DNA of 64,000 bases from Yersinia mollaretii ATCC 43969 (GCF_013282725.1 NZ_CP054043.1:4526001-4590000); one strand, 5' to 3'. Positions 1 to 11,349 are shown, numbered from the stretch's first letter. Translations and numbers: made by a program. Notes: generated from the sequence alone by a model not told the origin.

Positions 1-777
1 TTTAGCCTCTGTCGCTTTGGGTGCCGCTGCTGCGGGTTTGCTCTCCGCGTCAGTTTCCGGAATTTCATTCTGTAGCTGCTTACGCGAGGAGAGCTGCCGT
101 TCGATATCGGTTAGATTTTCCAACTTACGGGTAGTGTCCAGTAAGTTATATTGCAACCGGACTTGGCTCTCCCGCAGACGATCAATCTGAGCATCCGATT
201 CGTCCTGTAAGCGCTGATAGCGAATTCGCTCTTCAGCAAGGGAGATGCGCAGAACCTGCTGCTCGCGCCACAGTTGAATCAGTGGGCGCACAGCACCGGG
301 GATGGTTTGGCTATAGCTGTTCAGGCGTTCAACCACCTGACGCCGTTCGGCCATTGACGGCTCGGCACTGCTAATCAAAATGCCTTGTTTAAAGGCCGCA
401 GACCATGTTGCGACTGGCAAGGTTTTCGCTAATGCTCGCGCTTGCGTTGAACCCAGACGCTCGGCACAGTCCATCGCCCTTAACCAGTAAAGCGAGTTTT
501 CCAACGTCTCTTTATCATCAAGATCCCACAGCACATCACAGGATAAGGTACGATAATCAACGATTTTCGTTTCCGGCATCACCATCTGGACCGCTTGTGA
601 AAAACGGTTGCTAGCAGGATTATCCGTACACCCGGTGAGTAAAAGTGGGGCCAGCAATAACGCTCGCCAAAAAATACCCGTGCCCTGACTGCCCGCTGCT
701 ATAGCGGCCACAGTTGATGTAGGACGTGATAAAAAGACGGTCTTTTTAATGATGCTGCTCATAGACCATTTGTACAT
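1..777 (-). CDS. qseG: QseG/YfhG outer-membrane lipoprotein, 3'-truncated by window edge
   Basis: This reading frame starts at ATG 777, immediately after the glrK stop, and runs off the window, so the C-terminus is missing. About 40 residues of N-terminal extension and hydrophobic segment end in a lipobox (LLTGC, Cys around residue 50), which predicts a lipoprotein. The visible C-terminal half is rich in Leu, Arg, Glu and Gln and looks coiled-coil, followed by an Ala/Pro/Lys-rich tail. In E. coli the order is glrK-yfhG(qseG)-glrR, where QseG is an outer-membrane partner of the GlrK (QseE) kinase. The position directly downstream of glrK and the lipobox support the call. The response regulator glrR is expected to the left of base 1. 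A second ATG at 769 is out of frame. Confidence 0.85.
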   Translation of the reverse strand, partial: MYKWSMSSIIKKTVFLSRPTSTVAAIAAGSQGTGIFWRALLLAPLLLTGCTDNPASNRFSQAVQMVMPETKIVDYRTLSCDVLWDLDDKETLENSLYWLRAMDCAERLGSTQARALAKTLPVATWSAAFKQGILISSAEPSMAERRQVVERLNSYSQTIPGAVRPLIQLWREQQVLRISLAEERIRYQRLQDESDAQIDRLRESQVRLQYNLLDTTRKLENLTDIERQLSSRKQLQNEIPETDAESKPAAAAPKATEAK

Positions 778-780
778 TAT

Positions 781-2232
781 TCATTCATTCTCGGCGGTTA
801 ATGGCAATTCAACACGGAAACAGACGGCGGCGTAATCTACGGACACCAGTTGCAAGTCGCCCTGCATGCGTCTGATACAATCCTGAGCAATACTCAGCCC
901 CAATCCGCTGCCTTTGACAGCCCCTTTTCGTTGATGGCTTCCCTGGAAAAAAGGCTCAAATATCATTGTTTCTTCTGAATTCGGGATGGGCGCCCCGCTA
1001 TTGGCGATATCGATTTGTACGCGGTTATCTACCTGACGACTGCGAATCCAAATGGTACCGGATTCCTCGCCATAGTGTACCGCATTGGAGTAGAGATTAT
1101 CTAATACCCGCATTAATAGCGTTGGGTCTGCCCAACAAATGTCCACCTGCAAATCCTGCTCGGTGCGGATCATCTTGGCTCGCGCCGGTAAACTGTGCGC
1201 GGAGATCACATCCTCGACCATTTCGGCCAGTTCAACATTTTCAAGTTCACCGGGGCCATCCGCTAATTTGCGGTTATAGTCCAGCAATTGCTCAATCAGT
1301 AGCTGTAAATGGCGGCTGCTATTATCGAGGATAGCCACCACCTCTTTTTGATCTTGCGTCAATGGCCCGGCAACTTCATCAGCCAGCAGCTCGGTTCCTT
1401 CGCGCATACTGGCTAATGGCGTTTTCAATTCATGGGAGATGTGGCGCAAAAACTCATGGCGCTGTGACTCTAGCCAGGCCAAGCGCTCGCTGAGCCAAAT
1501 GATGCGCTGTGCCAGTGAACGTAGCTCCCGTGGCCCTTTAAACAAGGCCGTATTACCCAGTGGCCGCCCCTCCCCCAAGCGATTAATCATTCGCTCGATA
1601 CCTTTAACCGGCCCGATTATCATACGGGTGAATAGCACTACTAATAGCACACTCACTAAAAACAGCAGCAGGGATTGCCAGCCAAAGAATTGCCCACGTT
1701 CGGCGATATCTTTTTGCAGTTGTTGACCGCGAGAGAAAATCACATCGCGGGTGGCCTGTACCATTTCGGCATTCGAGCGAGAGAACTGCTCCAATAAAGT
1801 GGAGGCGTTCTGTTCCGGGCCGCTATTTTTACATTGAATATCAGAAAGTTGGTCTAGTAGACCACTCAGAGTTTGATAGTAGCGGGCATCCGGCAAGATA
1901 GGGGCATGGGTCGCCAGCATTTGCGCGTACTGTTTACGCTGATGCTGGTACAACTTCGCCAGTGTCGCATCATCCAATACACAATATTGGCGATAGCTAC
2001 GCTCCATTTCGAGCGCGATGCTGGTCATGGCTTCGCTGCGCCGGGCATCTGCCAGCGTAGTGCGATTAATATCAGCCGCCTGCGTGCTCAAATGGTCAAG
2101 GCTTTGATAAGCCTGATAGGCCAGAACCAATAGCGGCAGCAGCACCAACAGAAATGCCATGAGCACCAGTTGACGTAAAGATCGGGGAAATAAGCGCCAT
2201 CTTTTCAACGAAATCATCTCATTACCTATCAT
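781..2232 (-). CDS. glrK: Sensor histidine kinase GlrK (QseE)
   Basis: Membrane sensor kinase of the GlrK/GlrR two-component system, which activates the sigma54-dependent small RNA gene glmY. The 483-residue protein has an N-terminal membrane segment (about 20-42), a periplasmic region, a second membrane segment (about 184-205), a HAMP linker, the phospho-acceptor box SHELKTP with His near residue 266, an N box (DNLYSNAVHYG) and a G box (GSGLGLSIA). Similarity to E. coli GlrK is strong along the whole length. An internal Met at residue 6 is an alternative start. It is followed by qseG with three bases between, so the two are surely co-transcribed. A strong minus-strand terminator at 2312-2347 sits between glmY and this gene, so glrK needs its own promoter or read-through. 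Confidence 0.95.
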   Translation of the reverse strand: MIGNEMISLKRWRLFPRSLRQLVLMAFLLVLLPLLVLAYQAYQSLDHLSTQAADINRTTLADARRSEAMTSIALEMERSYRQYCVLDDATLAKLYQHQRKQYAQMLATHAPILPDARYYQTLSGLLDQLSDIQCKNSGPEQNASTLLEQFSRSNAEMVQATRDVIFSRGQQLQKDIAERGQFFGWQSLLLFLVSVLLVVLFTRMIIGPVKGIERMINRLGEGRPLGNTALFKGPRELRSLAQRIIWLSERLAWLESQRHEFLRHISHELKTPLASMREGTELLADEVAGPLTQDQKEVVAILDNSSRHLQLLIEQLLDYNRKLADGPGELENVELAEMVEDVISAHSLPARAKMIRTEQDLQVDICWADPTLLMRVLDNLYSNAVHYGEESGTIWIRSRQVDNRVQIDIANSGAPIPNSEETMIFEPFFQGSHQRKGAVKGSGLGLSIAQDCIRRMQGDLQLVSVDYAAVCFRVELPLTAENE

Positions 2233-2311
2233 TCTGTTGTGATGCTAACTGACTTTGTCAGGATTACAATGCTTGCAACTCAATAAATACCGATATCACG
2301 ATGTGCGGGAT

Positions 2312-2347
2312 AAAAAAAAAGCACTGAGCTTTGAGCAAAGTGCTTTT
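2312..2347 (-). terminator. Rho-independent terminator between glmY and glrK
   Basis: Nine-base-pair stem (2317-2325 with 2339-2347, AAAAGCACT/AGTGCTTTT) followed on the minus strand by a run of nine T. It would end transcripts entering from the glmY side. Confidence 0.8.
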
Positions 2348-2431
2348 CATCGAGGTTGCTTGTTCATTATCGTCAAAATCGTCATCAGACCTGCTTTTAG
2401 TGTCAGAGACAGCCGGAATGGAGAGTTTTAA

Positions 2432-2568
2432 ATGTCACAACCATTAAATGTGACAACGGGGCAATAAATTGCCCCGTTGCAGAATATGTGGATGCCCTTA
2501 TACATCGTCTCCAGTTTGATGAAGCCGAAGCAATCATCGGGAGGATGAGACGAATAGCATCCATATAT
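2432..2568. other. Chain of stem-loops between glmY and glrK
   Basis: Three neighbouring inverted repeats are visible. TGTCACA/TGTGACA pairs 2433-2439 with 2449-2455. An 11-base perfect stem pairs 2454-2464 with 2469-2479 around a 4-base loop. A large nested hairpin has outer arms 2484-2495 and 2557-2568 (one G-T pair), middle arms 2506-2511 and 2547-2552, and inner arms 2518-2522 and 2534-2538. No convincing protein is encoded here. It could be a long 3' part of the GlmY primary transcript, a separate structured RNA, or a palindromic repeat element. I do not recognise it as ERIC. Confidence 0.55.
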
Positions 2569-2569
2569 G

Positions 2570-2769
2570 TCCAAAATTGATGAACAACTCATCACAGCAG
2601 GACATAGGCGGTACCTCACTCAACGTGTCGCCCGATGTTTGATAATGTGTATTCACACGATATCGGTTTAGGTGGACGATAGGTACCAGTCTTAGGCATC
2701 ATTCGATGGCTTATGAAGCGCATATTCCGCTTAACAGCGGGACTATCATAAAAAGGTGAATGAGCATCT
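2570..2769 (-). ncRNA. glmY: GlmY small RNA
   Basis: GlmY is the decoy RNA that sequesters the adaptor RapZ, protecting the homologous sRNA GlmZ and so raising glmS (glucosamine-6-phosphate synthase) expression. The minus-strand sequence begins AGATGCTCATTC, pairs with a downstream GAATGATG block, and contains the TATCGTCCA and CGTTGAGTGA blocks shared by GlmY and GlmZ. It lies where E. coli has it, between glrK and purL, behind a sigma54 promoter whose predicted +1 is at 2769-2770. The 3' end is uncertain. A weak hairpin near 2574-2592 would give about 200 nt, while the first strong terminator is only at 2312-2347. Confidence 0.85.
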
Positions 2770-2781
2770 GACAGTAATAAT

Positions 2782-2796
2782 GCAGAAAGCGTGCCA
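2782..2796 (-). promoter_or_regulatory. Sigma54 promoter of glmY
   Basis: On the minus strand TGGCAC (2796-2791), a five-base spacer and CTGC (2785-2782) match the sigma54 -24/-12 consensus with GG and GC correctly spaced. The predicted start, 12 bases further on, falls on the GlmY 5' end. Confidence 0.85.
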
Positions 2797-2902
2797 AGTT
2801 TTAATTAATTTTATTAAATGATTGAATTTATTTACTATTTTATTTTAAAAAACCATCATATTCGAAAATCACGTAGTGACTGTGGCAGCATTTCCGCTGT
2901 TT

Positions 2903-3015
2903 TGTCGCCGTTTCCCGACACTGAACACCCATAAAAATAAAATCTATAAAAATCAATTGATTAAATGTCTCCTTTTTGAGACACACATTCAGGTGATTGT
3001 CTCAGTTTCCCGACA
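2903..3015 (-). promoter_or_regulatory. Three GlrR operators (TGTC-N10-GACA)
   Basis: Three exact copies of the dyad TGTC-N10-GACA lie at 2903-2920, 2966-2983 and 2998-3015, about 110-245 bases upstream of the sigma54 promoter. This is the motif described for GlrR upstream of enterobacterial glmY. The AT-rich DNA between 2800 and 2880 would suit an IHF-bent loop, although I did not define an IHF site. Confidence 0.88.
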
Positions 3016-3280
3016 ATAAAACTAAAAACCTTAATAATCATTGCTTTAACATTTATCCAATCAGCGTTTAACCATCGGACTCCCTACCGTCTGCCCCCCC
3101 TCAACTTATGCACGACAACTAAAATCACCATCACATCATAAATTATGAGATTTAATAATTGCAGCGAACGAGTCACGCTAATCACTCGGCTCTAGTCGCG
3201 ATAAAAAATATCAGATAATGACTTTCATGATAAATCACGCTATTAACGCCATAATATGAGCACTTCCCCACGGAGGTATT

Positions 3281-3718
3281 ATGCTGAAAATATCTAATAC
3301 AATATTAGTTTCTATTTCACTCGGATTTATCATCACTTGCTTTAATGCTCATGCCGTAAAACCCACATACGCCATAATGGAGCAGGGTGCTAGTTTAGCG
3401 CCACTGGCCATGAACGCTGGAGACAGTGCCCTCCCAGAGTTCACAGTGAATGATGTCAGAAGCACCTATCACCTTGTAGAAAACAACGCCATAGTTGACT
3501 TTATTATAAGTTCCAATGAGTTCCTAAACTATTATGCTTATGTGAGAAGAAATAACGTTATCTATGGCGATGCATCAGGTTTTGTTAATAATCGTTCGGT
3601 TGGTGTCGCCATATTAGCTAAAGAGATGAGTATGGGACATTACGAACTGGTAATAGATGCTTATAATAATGATAAGCTTTCGGCAAATAAAACATTTACA
3701 TTCTTGATAGTCCAATAA
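3281..3718 (+). CDS. Hypothetical exported protein, 145 residues
   Basis: The product begins with a typical Sec signal peptide (hydrophobic core ILVSISLGFIITCF, likely cleavage after AHA near residue 25), so the mature protein of about 120 residues should be periplasmic or secreted. A good ribosome site (GGAGG) precedes ATG 3281. The mature part contains no cysteine and no motif I recognise; beta-rich character is suggested by alternating hydrophobic residues near the C-terminus. The gene is AT-rich compared with purL and glrK and diverges from the glmY control region, so its promoter may lie close to the GlrR operators. Function unknown. Confidence 0.7.
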   Translation: MLKISNTILVSISLGFIITCFNAHAVKPTYAIMEQGASLAPLAMNAGDSALPEFTVNDVRSTYHLVENNAIVDFIISSNEFLNYYAYVRRNNVIYGDASGFVNNRSVGVAILAKEMSMGHYELVIDAYNNDKLSANKTFTFLIVQ

Positions 3719-3788
3719 CACAATAATTTGATAACGAAAAAATGAATAAGGGGTATCAGAGCAATACCCCTAAAATAGTTAACCCGGC

Positions 3789-6700
3789 TTAGCCTAATTG
3801 CTTACGTGCATTACGGAACATCCGCATCCACGGGCTATCCTCGCCCCACTCTTCGGGGTGCCACGAGTTACTGACCGTACGGAAGACGCGCTCAGGATGT
3901 GGCATCATGACTGTTGCCCGACCACTGGCACTGGTCACGGCCGTAATCCCGTTAGCTGAGCCGTTCGGGTTAGCCGGATATTGCTCGGTAACTGCGCCGT
4001 CATTATTTACAAAGCGCAATGCCACCAAGTTATTCTGTTCCAATGCAGCCAAATGCGCAGCATCACGCACTTCCACCAGCCCTTCGCCGTGTGAAACCGC
4101 AATAGGCATCCGTGAACCGACCATATCCTGCATAAACAGCGACGGGCTGCTCGCCACTTCAACCAGACTGAAGCGCGCTTCAAAGCGATCGGACAGGTTG
4201 CGAACAAATCGTGGCCAGTGCTCCGCGCCGGGAATCAATTCACGCAGGTTAGACATCATTTGGCAGCCGTTACAGACCCCCAACGCCAGTGTTTCAGGGT
4301 GATGGAAGAAGGCTTCGAACTCATCACGAACACGGTCATTGAACAGAATCGACTTCGCCCAGCCCTCACCCGCGCCCAAGACATCGCCGTAAGAGAAGCC
4401 GCCACAGGCCACTAAAGTCTGGAAGGCGCGCAAATCAGTGCGCCCAGCCAGCAGGTCACTCATATGCACATCGATAGCATCAAAACCGGCGCGGTGGAAA
4501 GCAGCGGCCATTTCAACGTGGGAGTTAACCCCTTGCTCACGAAGCACAGCCACTTTAGGTCGAGCTTGCTTGATGATGTACGGCGCGGCGATATCTTCAG
4601 CCGGATCGAAGGTCAGTTTCACATTCAAGCCAGGATCGCGTTCGTCCTGTTTCGCCTGATGCTCTTGATCCGCGCAATCCGGGTTATCCCGTAGACGCTG
4701 CATTTGCCAAGTGGTTTCAGCCCACCACAAACGCAGGGTGCTACGTTTTTCATGGTAAACCACCTCGGTGCCACGGCGAATAGCGAAAGTATCCCCCTCC
4801 ACTGCCCGGCCCAGATAGTGAACACAATTTGCCAACCCATGGTCTGCCAGCACTTTCTCCACAGCAGCGCGCTGCTCGGCGCGCACCTGAATCACTGCAC
4901 CCAACTCTTCATTGAACAATGCAGCCAGTGAATCGTTGCCTTGAGAGTGAATATCGACATCTATACCACAGTGACCGGCAAAGGCCATTTCAGCCAAGGT
5001 CACCAACAAACCGCCGTCAGAGCGATCGTGATAGGCCAACAGAGCCTGATCAGCCACCAAGCGCTGCATGGCGTTGAAGAAGCCCGCCAGTTGTTGCACA
5101 TCGCGCACATCTGCTGGTTTATCCCCTAACTGGCGGTAGACCTGAGTCAGCGCAGTCGCACCCAATGCATTGTGGCCTGCGCCGAGATCAATCAGCAGCA
5201 GGGCATTGTCGCCTTTATCCATCCGCAATTGAGGTGTCACGGTATGGCGCACATCTTCGATGCGGGCGAAAGCAGTGATCACCAGTGACAGTGGTGAGGT
5301 CATTTCGCGCTGCTCGTCACCCTCCTGCCAGCGAGTTTTCATCGACATGGAGTCTTTGCCCACTGGAATGGTAATTTCCAGCGCCGGACAAAGCTCTTCG
5401 CCGACCGCGCGCACCGCATCATACAAACCAGCATCTTCACCGGGGTGGCCCGCTGCTGACATCCAGTTGGCCGACAGCTTAATGCGCTTTAGCTCACCAA
5501 TTTGGGTGGCGGCGATATTGGTCAGTGCTTCACCGACCGCCAAACGAGCTGAGGCGGCAAAATCGAGCAGGGCCACGGGGGCGCGTTCGCCCAGCGACAT
5601 CGCCTCGCCATAGTAGCTATCAAGGCTAGCACTGGTGACGGCGCAGTCAGCCACCGGGATCTGCCACGGGCCGACCATCTGGTCACGAGTGACCATGCCA
5701 GTGACGGTGCGGTCGCCAATGGTGATCAGGAAGGTTTTCTCTGCCACCGCAGGCAGGTGCATGACCCGTTTTACCGCATCGGCAATGGTGATATCCGCGC
5801 GTTGCAGCGCTTCACCTTTGGCCTGCAAGGTTTTGACGTCACGCAGCATTTTCGGCGTTTTACCCAGCAGCACATCCAGCGGCATATCAATGGGTTGATT
5901 ATCGAAATGGCGGTCATTGAGGGTGAGATGTAACTCTTCAGTGGCTTCACCAATCACCGCGTAAGGGGCGCGTTCCCGGCGGCAAATCTGGTCAAACTGA
6001 GCCATCTGCGCGGGGGCGATCGCCATGACATAACGTTCCTGAGATTCGTTACACCACACTTCCAGCGGGCTCATGCCCGGCTCATCGTTCAAAATGTCAC
6101 GCAGTTCAAAACGGCCACCCCGGCCGCCATCGCTGACCAGCTCTGGCATGGCGTTGGATAGACCGCCCGCGCCGACGTCATGGATAAACAGAATAGGGTT
6201 GTGGTCACCTAACTGCCAGCAGCGGTCAATCACTTCCTGACAGCGGCGTTCCATTTCTGGGTTATCGCGCTGTACCGAGGCAAAATCGAGATCCGCATCA
6301 GACTGACCGGAGGCCATAGAGGAAGCTGCACCGCCGCCCAGACCGATATTCATTGCCGGGCCGCCAAGTACCACCAGCTTAGCGCCGACAGTGATTTCGC
6401 CTTTTTGCACGTGATCCGCGCGGATATTACCAATCCCGCCCGCCAACATGATCGGCTTATGGTAGCCCCGTAGCTCAGTGCCGTTATGGCTGTTAACCCG
6501 CTCTTCATAGGTGCGGAAGTAGCCCAGCAGTGCTGGACGACCAAATTCGTTATTAAATGCGGCACCGCCCAAGGGGCCTTCAGTCATGATATCCAGCGCG
6601 GTGACGATCCGGTCTGGCTTGCCGAAATTCTCTTCCCATGGCTGTTCGAAGCCAGGAATTCGCAAGTTAGAGACGGAGAAGCCCACCAAACCCGCTTTCG

Positions 6701-7679
6701 GTTTCGCGCCACGCCCAGTGGCACCCTCATCACGGATTTCTCCGCCGGAGCCAGTCGCCGCCCCCGGCCATGGCGAAATTGCCGTCGGGTGGTTGTGGGT
6801 TTCCACTTTCATCAGAATATGGGCTTCTTCCTGATGGTAGCCATAAACGCCATTATCTGGTGCAGCAAAGAAGCGCCCGACCTGAGAACCTTCCATCACC
6901 GCTGCATTGTCTTTATAAGCAGACAGCACGTAATCCGGCGTGTGTTCAAAGGTGTTTTTGATCATTTTGAACAGTGTTTTAGGTTGAGCAACACCGTCGA
7001 TAATCCAATCTGCGTTAAAAATCTTATGGCGGCAGTGCTCAGAGTTTGCCTGAGCAAACATATACAGTTCGATATCCGTCGGGTTGCGCCCAAGCCCAGT
7101 AAAGGCGGCCAGCAGATAATCAATTTCATCCGATGCCAGTGCCAGACCCAATTTCGTATTGGCCTGCTCCAGTGCACTGCGGCCCTGCGCCAGAATATCC
7201 ACCCGTTGTACCGGAGCGGGCTGGTGATGAGAGAAAAGTTGTTCTGCTTGCTGCAAATCGGTGAATACCGTCTCCATCATGCGGTCATGTAGCAGCGCCG
7301 ACAGTTGTTGCCATTGGCTCTCATTCAGATTCGGGCCTTGAATATAGAAAGCCAAACCCCGCTCCAGACGCAGAACTTGTGGTAATGCACAGTTGTGCGC
7401 GATATCAGTGGCTTTGGAAGACCACGGAGAGATGGTTCCCGGTCTTGGGGTCACCAGCAGTAAACGCCCTTTTGGCGCGTGCTCAGGGAGAGAGGGTCCA
7501 TACTTAAGCAGCCGCTGGAGTCTGGCATGTTCATCAGCACTCAGGGGTGCGCTAACATCGGCAAAGTGAACATATTCGGCGTAGATATCACTCACCGGCA
7601 GGTGAGCATCCTGACAACGGGACAGCAGTTTGGTAATACGAAAAGCCGACAAAGCGGGCGAACCACGCAGTATTTCCAT
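3789..7679 (-). CDS. purL: Phosphoribosylformylglycinamidine synthase PurL
   Basis: Large single-chain FGAM synthase (1296 residues, the usual size in gammaproteobacteria). It converts FGAR, glutamine and ATP to FGAM in the fourth step of purine synthesis. The N-terminal adaptor and two AIRS-type synthetase halves are present, including the [10 protein letters not shown] substrate block around residue 295. The C-terminal class I glutamine amidotransferase has the nucleophile in GVCNGCQMM (about residue 1137) and the late PHPER histidine/glutamate pair. It is transcribed alone, with a PurR box and -10 element just upstream. No frameshift was seen. Confidence 0.98.
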   Translation of the reverse strand: MEILRGSPALSAFRITKLLSRCQDAHLPVSDIYAEYVHFADVSAPLSADEHARLQRLLKYGPSLPEHAPKGRLLLVTPRPGTISPWSSKATDIAHNCALPQVLRLERGLAFYIQGPNLNESQWQQLSALLHDRMMETVFTDLQQAEQLFSHHQPAPVQRVDILAQGRSALEQANTKLGLALASDEIDYLLAAFTGLGRNPTDIELYMFAQANSEHCRHKIFNADWIIDGVAQPKTLFKMIKNTFEHTPDYVLSAYKDNAAVMEGSQVGRFFAAPDNGVYGYHQEEAHILMKVETHNHPTAISPWPGAATGSGGEIRDEGATGRGAKPKAGLVGFSVSNLRIPGFEQPWEENFGKPDRIVTALDIMTEGPLGGAAFNNEFGRPALLGYFRTYEERVNSHNGTELRGYHKPIMLAGGIGNIRADHVQKGEITVGAKLVVLGGPAMNIGLGGGAASSMASGQSDADLDFASVQRDNPEMERRCQEVIDRCWQLGDHNPILFIHDVGAGGLSNAMPELVSDGGRGGRFELRDILNDEPGMSPLEVWCNESQERYVMAIAPAQMAQFDQICRRERAPYAVIGEATEELHLTLNDRHFDNQPIDMPLDVLLGKTPKMLRDVKTLQAKGEALQRADITIADAVKRVMHLPAVAEKTFLITIGDRTVTGMVTRDQMVGPWQIPVADCAVTSASLDSYYGEAMSLGERAPVALLDFAASARLAVGEALTNIAATQIGELKRIKLSANWMSAAGHPGEDAGLYDAVRAVGEELCPALEITIPVGKDSMSMKTRWQEGDEQREMTSPLSLVITAFARIEDVRHTVTPQLRMDKGDNALLLIDLGAGHNALGATALTQVYRQLGDKPADVRDVQQLAGFFNAMQRLVADQALLAYHDRSDGGLLVTLAEMAFAGHCGIDVDIHSQGNDSLAALFNEELGAVIQVRAEQRAAVEKVLADHGLANCVHYLGRAVEGDTFAIRRGTEVVYHEKRSTLRLWWAETTWQMQRLRDNPDCADQEHQAKQDERDPGLNVKLTFDPAEDIAAPYIIKQARPKVAVLREQGVNSHVEMAAAFHRAGFDAIDVHMSDLLAGRTDLRAFQTLVACGGFSYGDVLGAGEGWAKSILFNDRVRDEFEAFFHHPETLALGVCNGCQMMSNLRELIPGAEHWPRFVRNLSDRFEARFSLVEVASSPSLFMQDMVGSRMPIAVSHGEGLVEVRDAAHLAALEQNNLVALRFVNNDGAVTEQYPANPNGSANGITAVTSASGRATVMMPHPERVFRTVSNSWHPEEWGEDSPWMRMFRNARKQLG

Positions 7680-7771
7680 AATCTAAGTTTCTCTCGTCTT
7701 CGAAGCGACTGGACCAGCACTTCATTGGGCGCAGCATTTATTGGTGCAATGACTGGGGGAAAACGCGCGCC

Positions 7772-7810
7772 ATTATAGTGAATCTAAGCCGCCGACGAAA
7801 CCGTTTGCGT
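7772..7810 (-). promoter_or_regulatory. purL promoter with PurR operator
   Basis: On the minus strand ACGCAAACGGTTTCGT (7810-7795) matches the PurR consensus closely. A perfect TATAAT lies at 7777-7772, placing the operator across the expected -35 region, so bound PurR would block polymerase. Confidence 0.85.
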
Positions 7811-7996
7811 AGCTATTATTCATAATTGCGTCAGAAACTGCGGTTAAGGTTATCGGCTGCTTACCGCAGAAATAAGCTCGCAATAAAGTTGCACAGTGAC
7901 GATTTGTTGCGCAAAATGCCACTCCACTGGGGATTTAACCATGTCGATCTTCGCTTCACGACACATAGATAAAGAGCGCTGCCGAGAGATAACTAT

Positions 7997-9457
7997 TTGA
8001 CGCGCATAAAATTAAATTACTTTGTTATCGCTGTCGTTGCCTTACTTTTGGCCCTCGCGCTGTGGCCCAATATTCCTTGGCGCAATGGTCAGGAGGGGCA
8101 ACTCGATCGCATAAAAGCCAGTGGTGAACTGCGAGTTAGCACAATTAGTTCACCGCTGATCTACACGCCCGGAAAAGATGGCCCTTCCGGCCTCGACTAT
8201 GAGCTGGCAAAGCGTTTTGCTGATTATCTGGGGGTCAAGCTGGTCATGACCCCGCGCCATAATATTGACGATCTGTTTGATGCTTTAGATAGCAATGATG
8301 CCGATATGCTGGCTGCCGGGCTGATTTATAACCGTGAGCGTCTCAATCGGGCGCGCACTGGCCCTGCCTACTATTCCGTCTCGCAACAGTTGGTCTACCG
8401 GGTGGGCACACCGCGACCAAAATCATTCAGTGATCTGAAAGGGCAACTGATCGTCGCCTCCGGTTCAGCTCACATGACCACGCTAAAACAGCTCAAGCAG
8501 AGCAAGTATCCCGACCTTAACTGGGGATCGTCCGTTGATCGCTCAGGAAAAGAGTTACTGGAGCAAGTGGCTGACGGCAAACTCGACTATACCCTCGGTG
8601 ATTCCATCACCATCGCCCTGCTGCAACGCATTCACCCACAGTTGGCGGTCGCCTTTGATGTGACGGATGAAGAGCCCGTGACGTGGTATTTCCGCAAAGG
8701 CAGTGATGATAGCCTGTATGCGGCGATGCTCGATTTCTACAGCCAGATGGTGGAGGACGGCAGTTTGGCGCGGCTAGAGGAGAAATATCTCGGCCACGTC
8801 GGCAGCTTTGATTATGTCGATACCAAAACCTTCCTGTCCGCCATCGACAATGTGCTGCCCACCTTCCGGCCACTGTTTGAAAAACATGCGGGCGATATCG
8901 ATTGGAAGTTGTTGGCCGCCATTGCTTATCAGGAATCACACTGGAACCCGCAAGCCACCTCACCGACCGGCGTGCGGGGGTTGATGATGCTCACCCGCGC
9001 TACCGCAGATGGTTTAGGGGTCAAAGACCGGGTTGATCCCGAAGAGAGCATCAGAGGCGGCTCTGTTTATTTACAGCGACTGATGCAAAAAGTGCCGGAA
9101 ACCATCCCCGAAGATGAGCGCATTTGGTTCGCGCTGGCGGCCTACAATATGGGTTATGGTCATATGCTGGATGCACGCCGCCTCACCAAAAACCAGAATG
9201 GCAATCCAGACAGTTGGGTTGATGTCAAAATGCGGCTCCCCATGCTGAGCCAAAAACGCTACTACCCAAGCACCACCTATGGCTACGCCCGTGGTCACGA
9301 AGCCTATAATTACGTCGAGAACATCCGCCGTTATCAGGTGAGTTTGGTGGGATATTTGCAGGAAAAAGAGAAAAAAGCAGCCCAACATGCCGCGATCGAG
9401 GCGGAGTTGGGGAGAGCCTACCCGGTGGTCGCCCCCGGCTGGTCAATCAATAACTAG
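7997..9457 (+). CDS. mltF: Membrane-bound lytic murein transglycosylase F
   Basis: MltF cleaves the glycan strands of peptidoglycan, forming 1,6-anhydromuramyl ends. The 486-residue protein has an N-terminal hydrophobic segment (about 8-26), a solute-binding-protein-like regulatory domain (about 40-265) and a C-terminal SLT domain. In the SLT domain the catalytic glutamate is Glu313 in AYQESHW, followed by [11 protein letters not shown] and the AAYNMGYGH block. The start is a TTG at 7997, chosen because the signal segment follows at once and no better start is near. It diverges from purL, as in E. coli. Confidence 0.95.
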   Translation: MTRIKLNYFVIAVVALLLALALWPNIPWRNGQEGQLDRIKASGELRVSTISSPLIYTPGKDGPSGLDYELAKRFADYLGVKLVMTPRHNIDDLFDALDSNDADMLAAGLIYNRERLNRARTGPAYYSVSQQLVYRVGTPRPKSFSDLKGQLIVASGSAHMTTLKQLKQSKYPDLNWGSSVDRSGKELLEQVADGKLDYTLGDSITIALLQRIHPQLAVAFDVTDEEPVTWYFRKGSDDSLYAAMLDFYSQMVEDGSLARLEEKYLGHVGSFDYVDTKTFLSAIDNVLPTFRPLFEKHAGDIDWKLLAAIAYQESHWNPQATSPTGVRGLMMLTRATADGLGVKDRVDPEESIRGGSVYLQRLMQKVPETIPEDERIWFALAAYNMGYGHMLDARRLTKNQNGNPDSWVDVKMRLPMLSQKRYYPSTTYGYARGHEAYNYVENIRRYQVSLVGYLQEKEKKAAQHAAIEAELGRAYPVVAPGWSINN

Positions 9458-9507
9458 CCTTCATTCTATATATCAAGCTATCGCGATATCACGCTATCGC
9501 GCACGGG

Positions 9508-10107
<600 letters not shown>

Positions 10108-10259
10108 CTACACCCGTTATCCCCACGATCACCTCGCGAGATACAGATAAAGTAGCTCAATAGAGGATGATCGGTTAATGTTTCGCCTAGATAGAAAACG
10201 TATCTGACCGAAAGGATACGCCCTGATATGAGTGTTCTCTGATAATGGAAGCCAGATAA

Positions 10260-11309
10260 ATGAAGCTCAGCAAGAAAAATGCCGCGATTGTGCGCAAAAC
10301 CCTCAATGGATGGGCCAATGAAGGGGTGATCCCCGAGGAAGAGCATCAGCGCTTAATCAACCACATTGATATTCAGCCTTTTGACTGGCGCAGGCTAGCC
10401 GGTTATGCCTTCCTCGCGGCACTGGCGTCACTGGTTATCGCCATTGGCAGCTTAATGGCCGACACTTTCCTGTTGGCTTGGATTAGCCAATTTTTCCGCT
10501 TTGATCCGCCGATTCGGGTCATCGTCACCGGGGTTTTAGCCGCCCTTTTTTATGCTTGGGGCTTTCGCCGCCGTCGGCAAGATCCCAGTAAAATCTACAG
10601 CAATGAGGCGATATTGTTCCTCGGCGTCATAATGACGGCTGCCGCCATCGGCCAACTCGGTCTCTGGCTGGATAATGGCAGCGGGCGGTACTCCGTGCTA
10701 TTGCTGCTCGGCACCCTTATCTATGGCGTGGTGGGTTGGTTAGGCCGCTCACCGCTGGTGTGGCTATTTGCCCTACTCTCGCTGGGGAATGCCTTTGGCG
10801 CGGAAACCGGCTATGCCTCGGGTTGGGGTGCTTATTGGTTGGGCATGAACTTCCCACTGCGCTTTATCGCCTTTGGCTTGCTGCTTTGCGCAGCCGCGCT
10901 GGCGTTGCAACCGCAACTGGCCATACGCCGACTCGATCGTGTGTCGCAGGCGATGGGGCTGCTCTACCTGTTTATCGCCTTATGGATACTGTCTATTTTT
11001 GGCAATTACGGTGACATTGAGCACTGGTATCAGACCCGCCAAATAGAGCTGATGCACTGGAGTTTACTGTTTGCCATCGCCGCCGGAGCCGCTATCTGGC
11101 TGGGGTTAAAACGGGATGATGCGATGTTGCGCGGCTTTGGCCTGACATTCCTCGCTATCAACCTGTATACCCGCTTCTTTGAGTTTTTCTGGGATGCGAT
11201 GCCAAAAACCCTGTTCTTCCTGCTGCTGGGCATCAGTTTATGGTTGCTGGGAAGACATGCTGAGCGGATCTGGCAGCTCGGCCACCATGACAATGATGTC
11301 ACCCACTAA
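10260..11309 (+). CDS. DUF2157 inner-membrane protein
   Basis: A 349-residue protein with a short soluble N-terminus (about 40 residues, LNGWANEGVIPEEE) followed by about ten hydrophobic segments, matching the DUF2157 family of integral membrane proteins. Its function is not known. It diverges from tadA and converges on pgpC, so it is probably monocistronic. The start at 10260 is preceded by a purine-rich GGAAG about ten bases upstream. Confidence 0.8.
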   Translation: MKLSKKNAAIVRKTLNGWANEGVIPEEEHQRLINHIDIQPFDWRRLAGYAFLAALASLVIAIGSLMADTFLLAWISQFFRFDPPIRVIVTGVLAALFYAWGFRRRRQDPSKIYSNEAILFLGVIMTAAAIGQLGLWLDNGSGRYSVLLLLGTLIYGVVGWLGRSPLVWLFALLSLGNAFGAETGYASGWGAYWLGMNFPLRFIAFGLLLCAAALALQPQLAIRRLDRVSQAMGLLYLFIALWILSIFGNYGDIEHWYQTRQIELMHWSLLFAIAAGAAIWLGLKRDDAMLRGFGLTFLAINLYTRFFEFFWDAMPKTLFFLLLGISLWLLGRHAERIWQLGHHDNDVTH

Positions 11310-11349
11310 GGGCCGAACCCATTAACGTGGCGAATAGTAGCAGCTGTCT

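Noticed and set aside
2428..2619. Minus-strand frame of 63 codons between glmY and glrK
   Set aside because: It runs through the stem-loops of the structured region, has an improbable composition and no good start; the RNA structure explains the sequence better.
6486..7292. Plus-strand frame of 268 codons inside purL
   Set aside because: It is fully antisense to conserved purL sequence and has no ribosome site or recognisable product.
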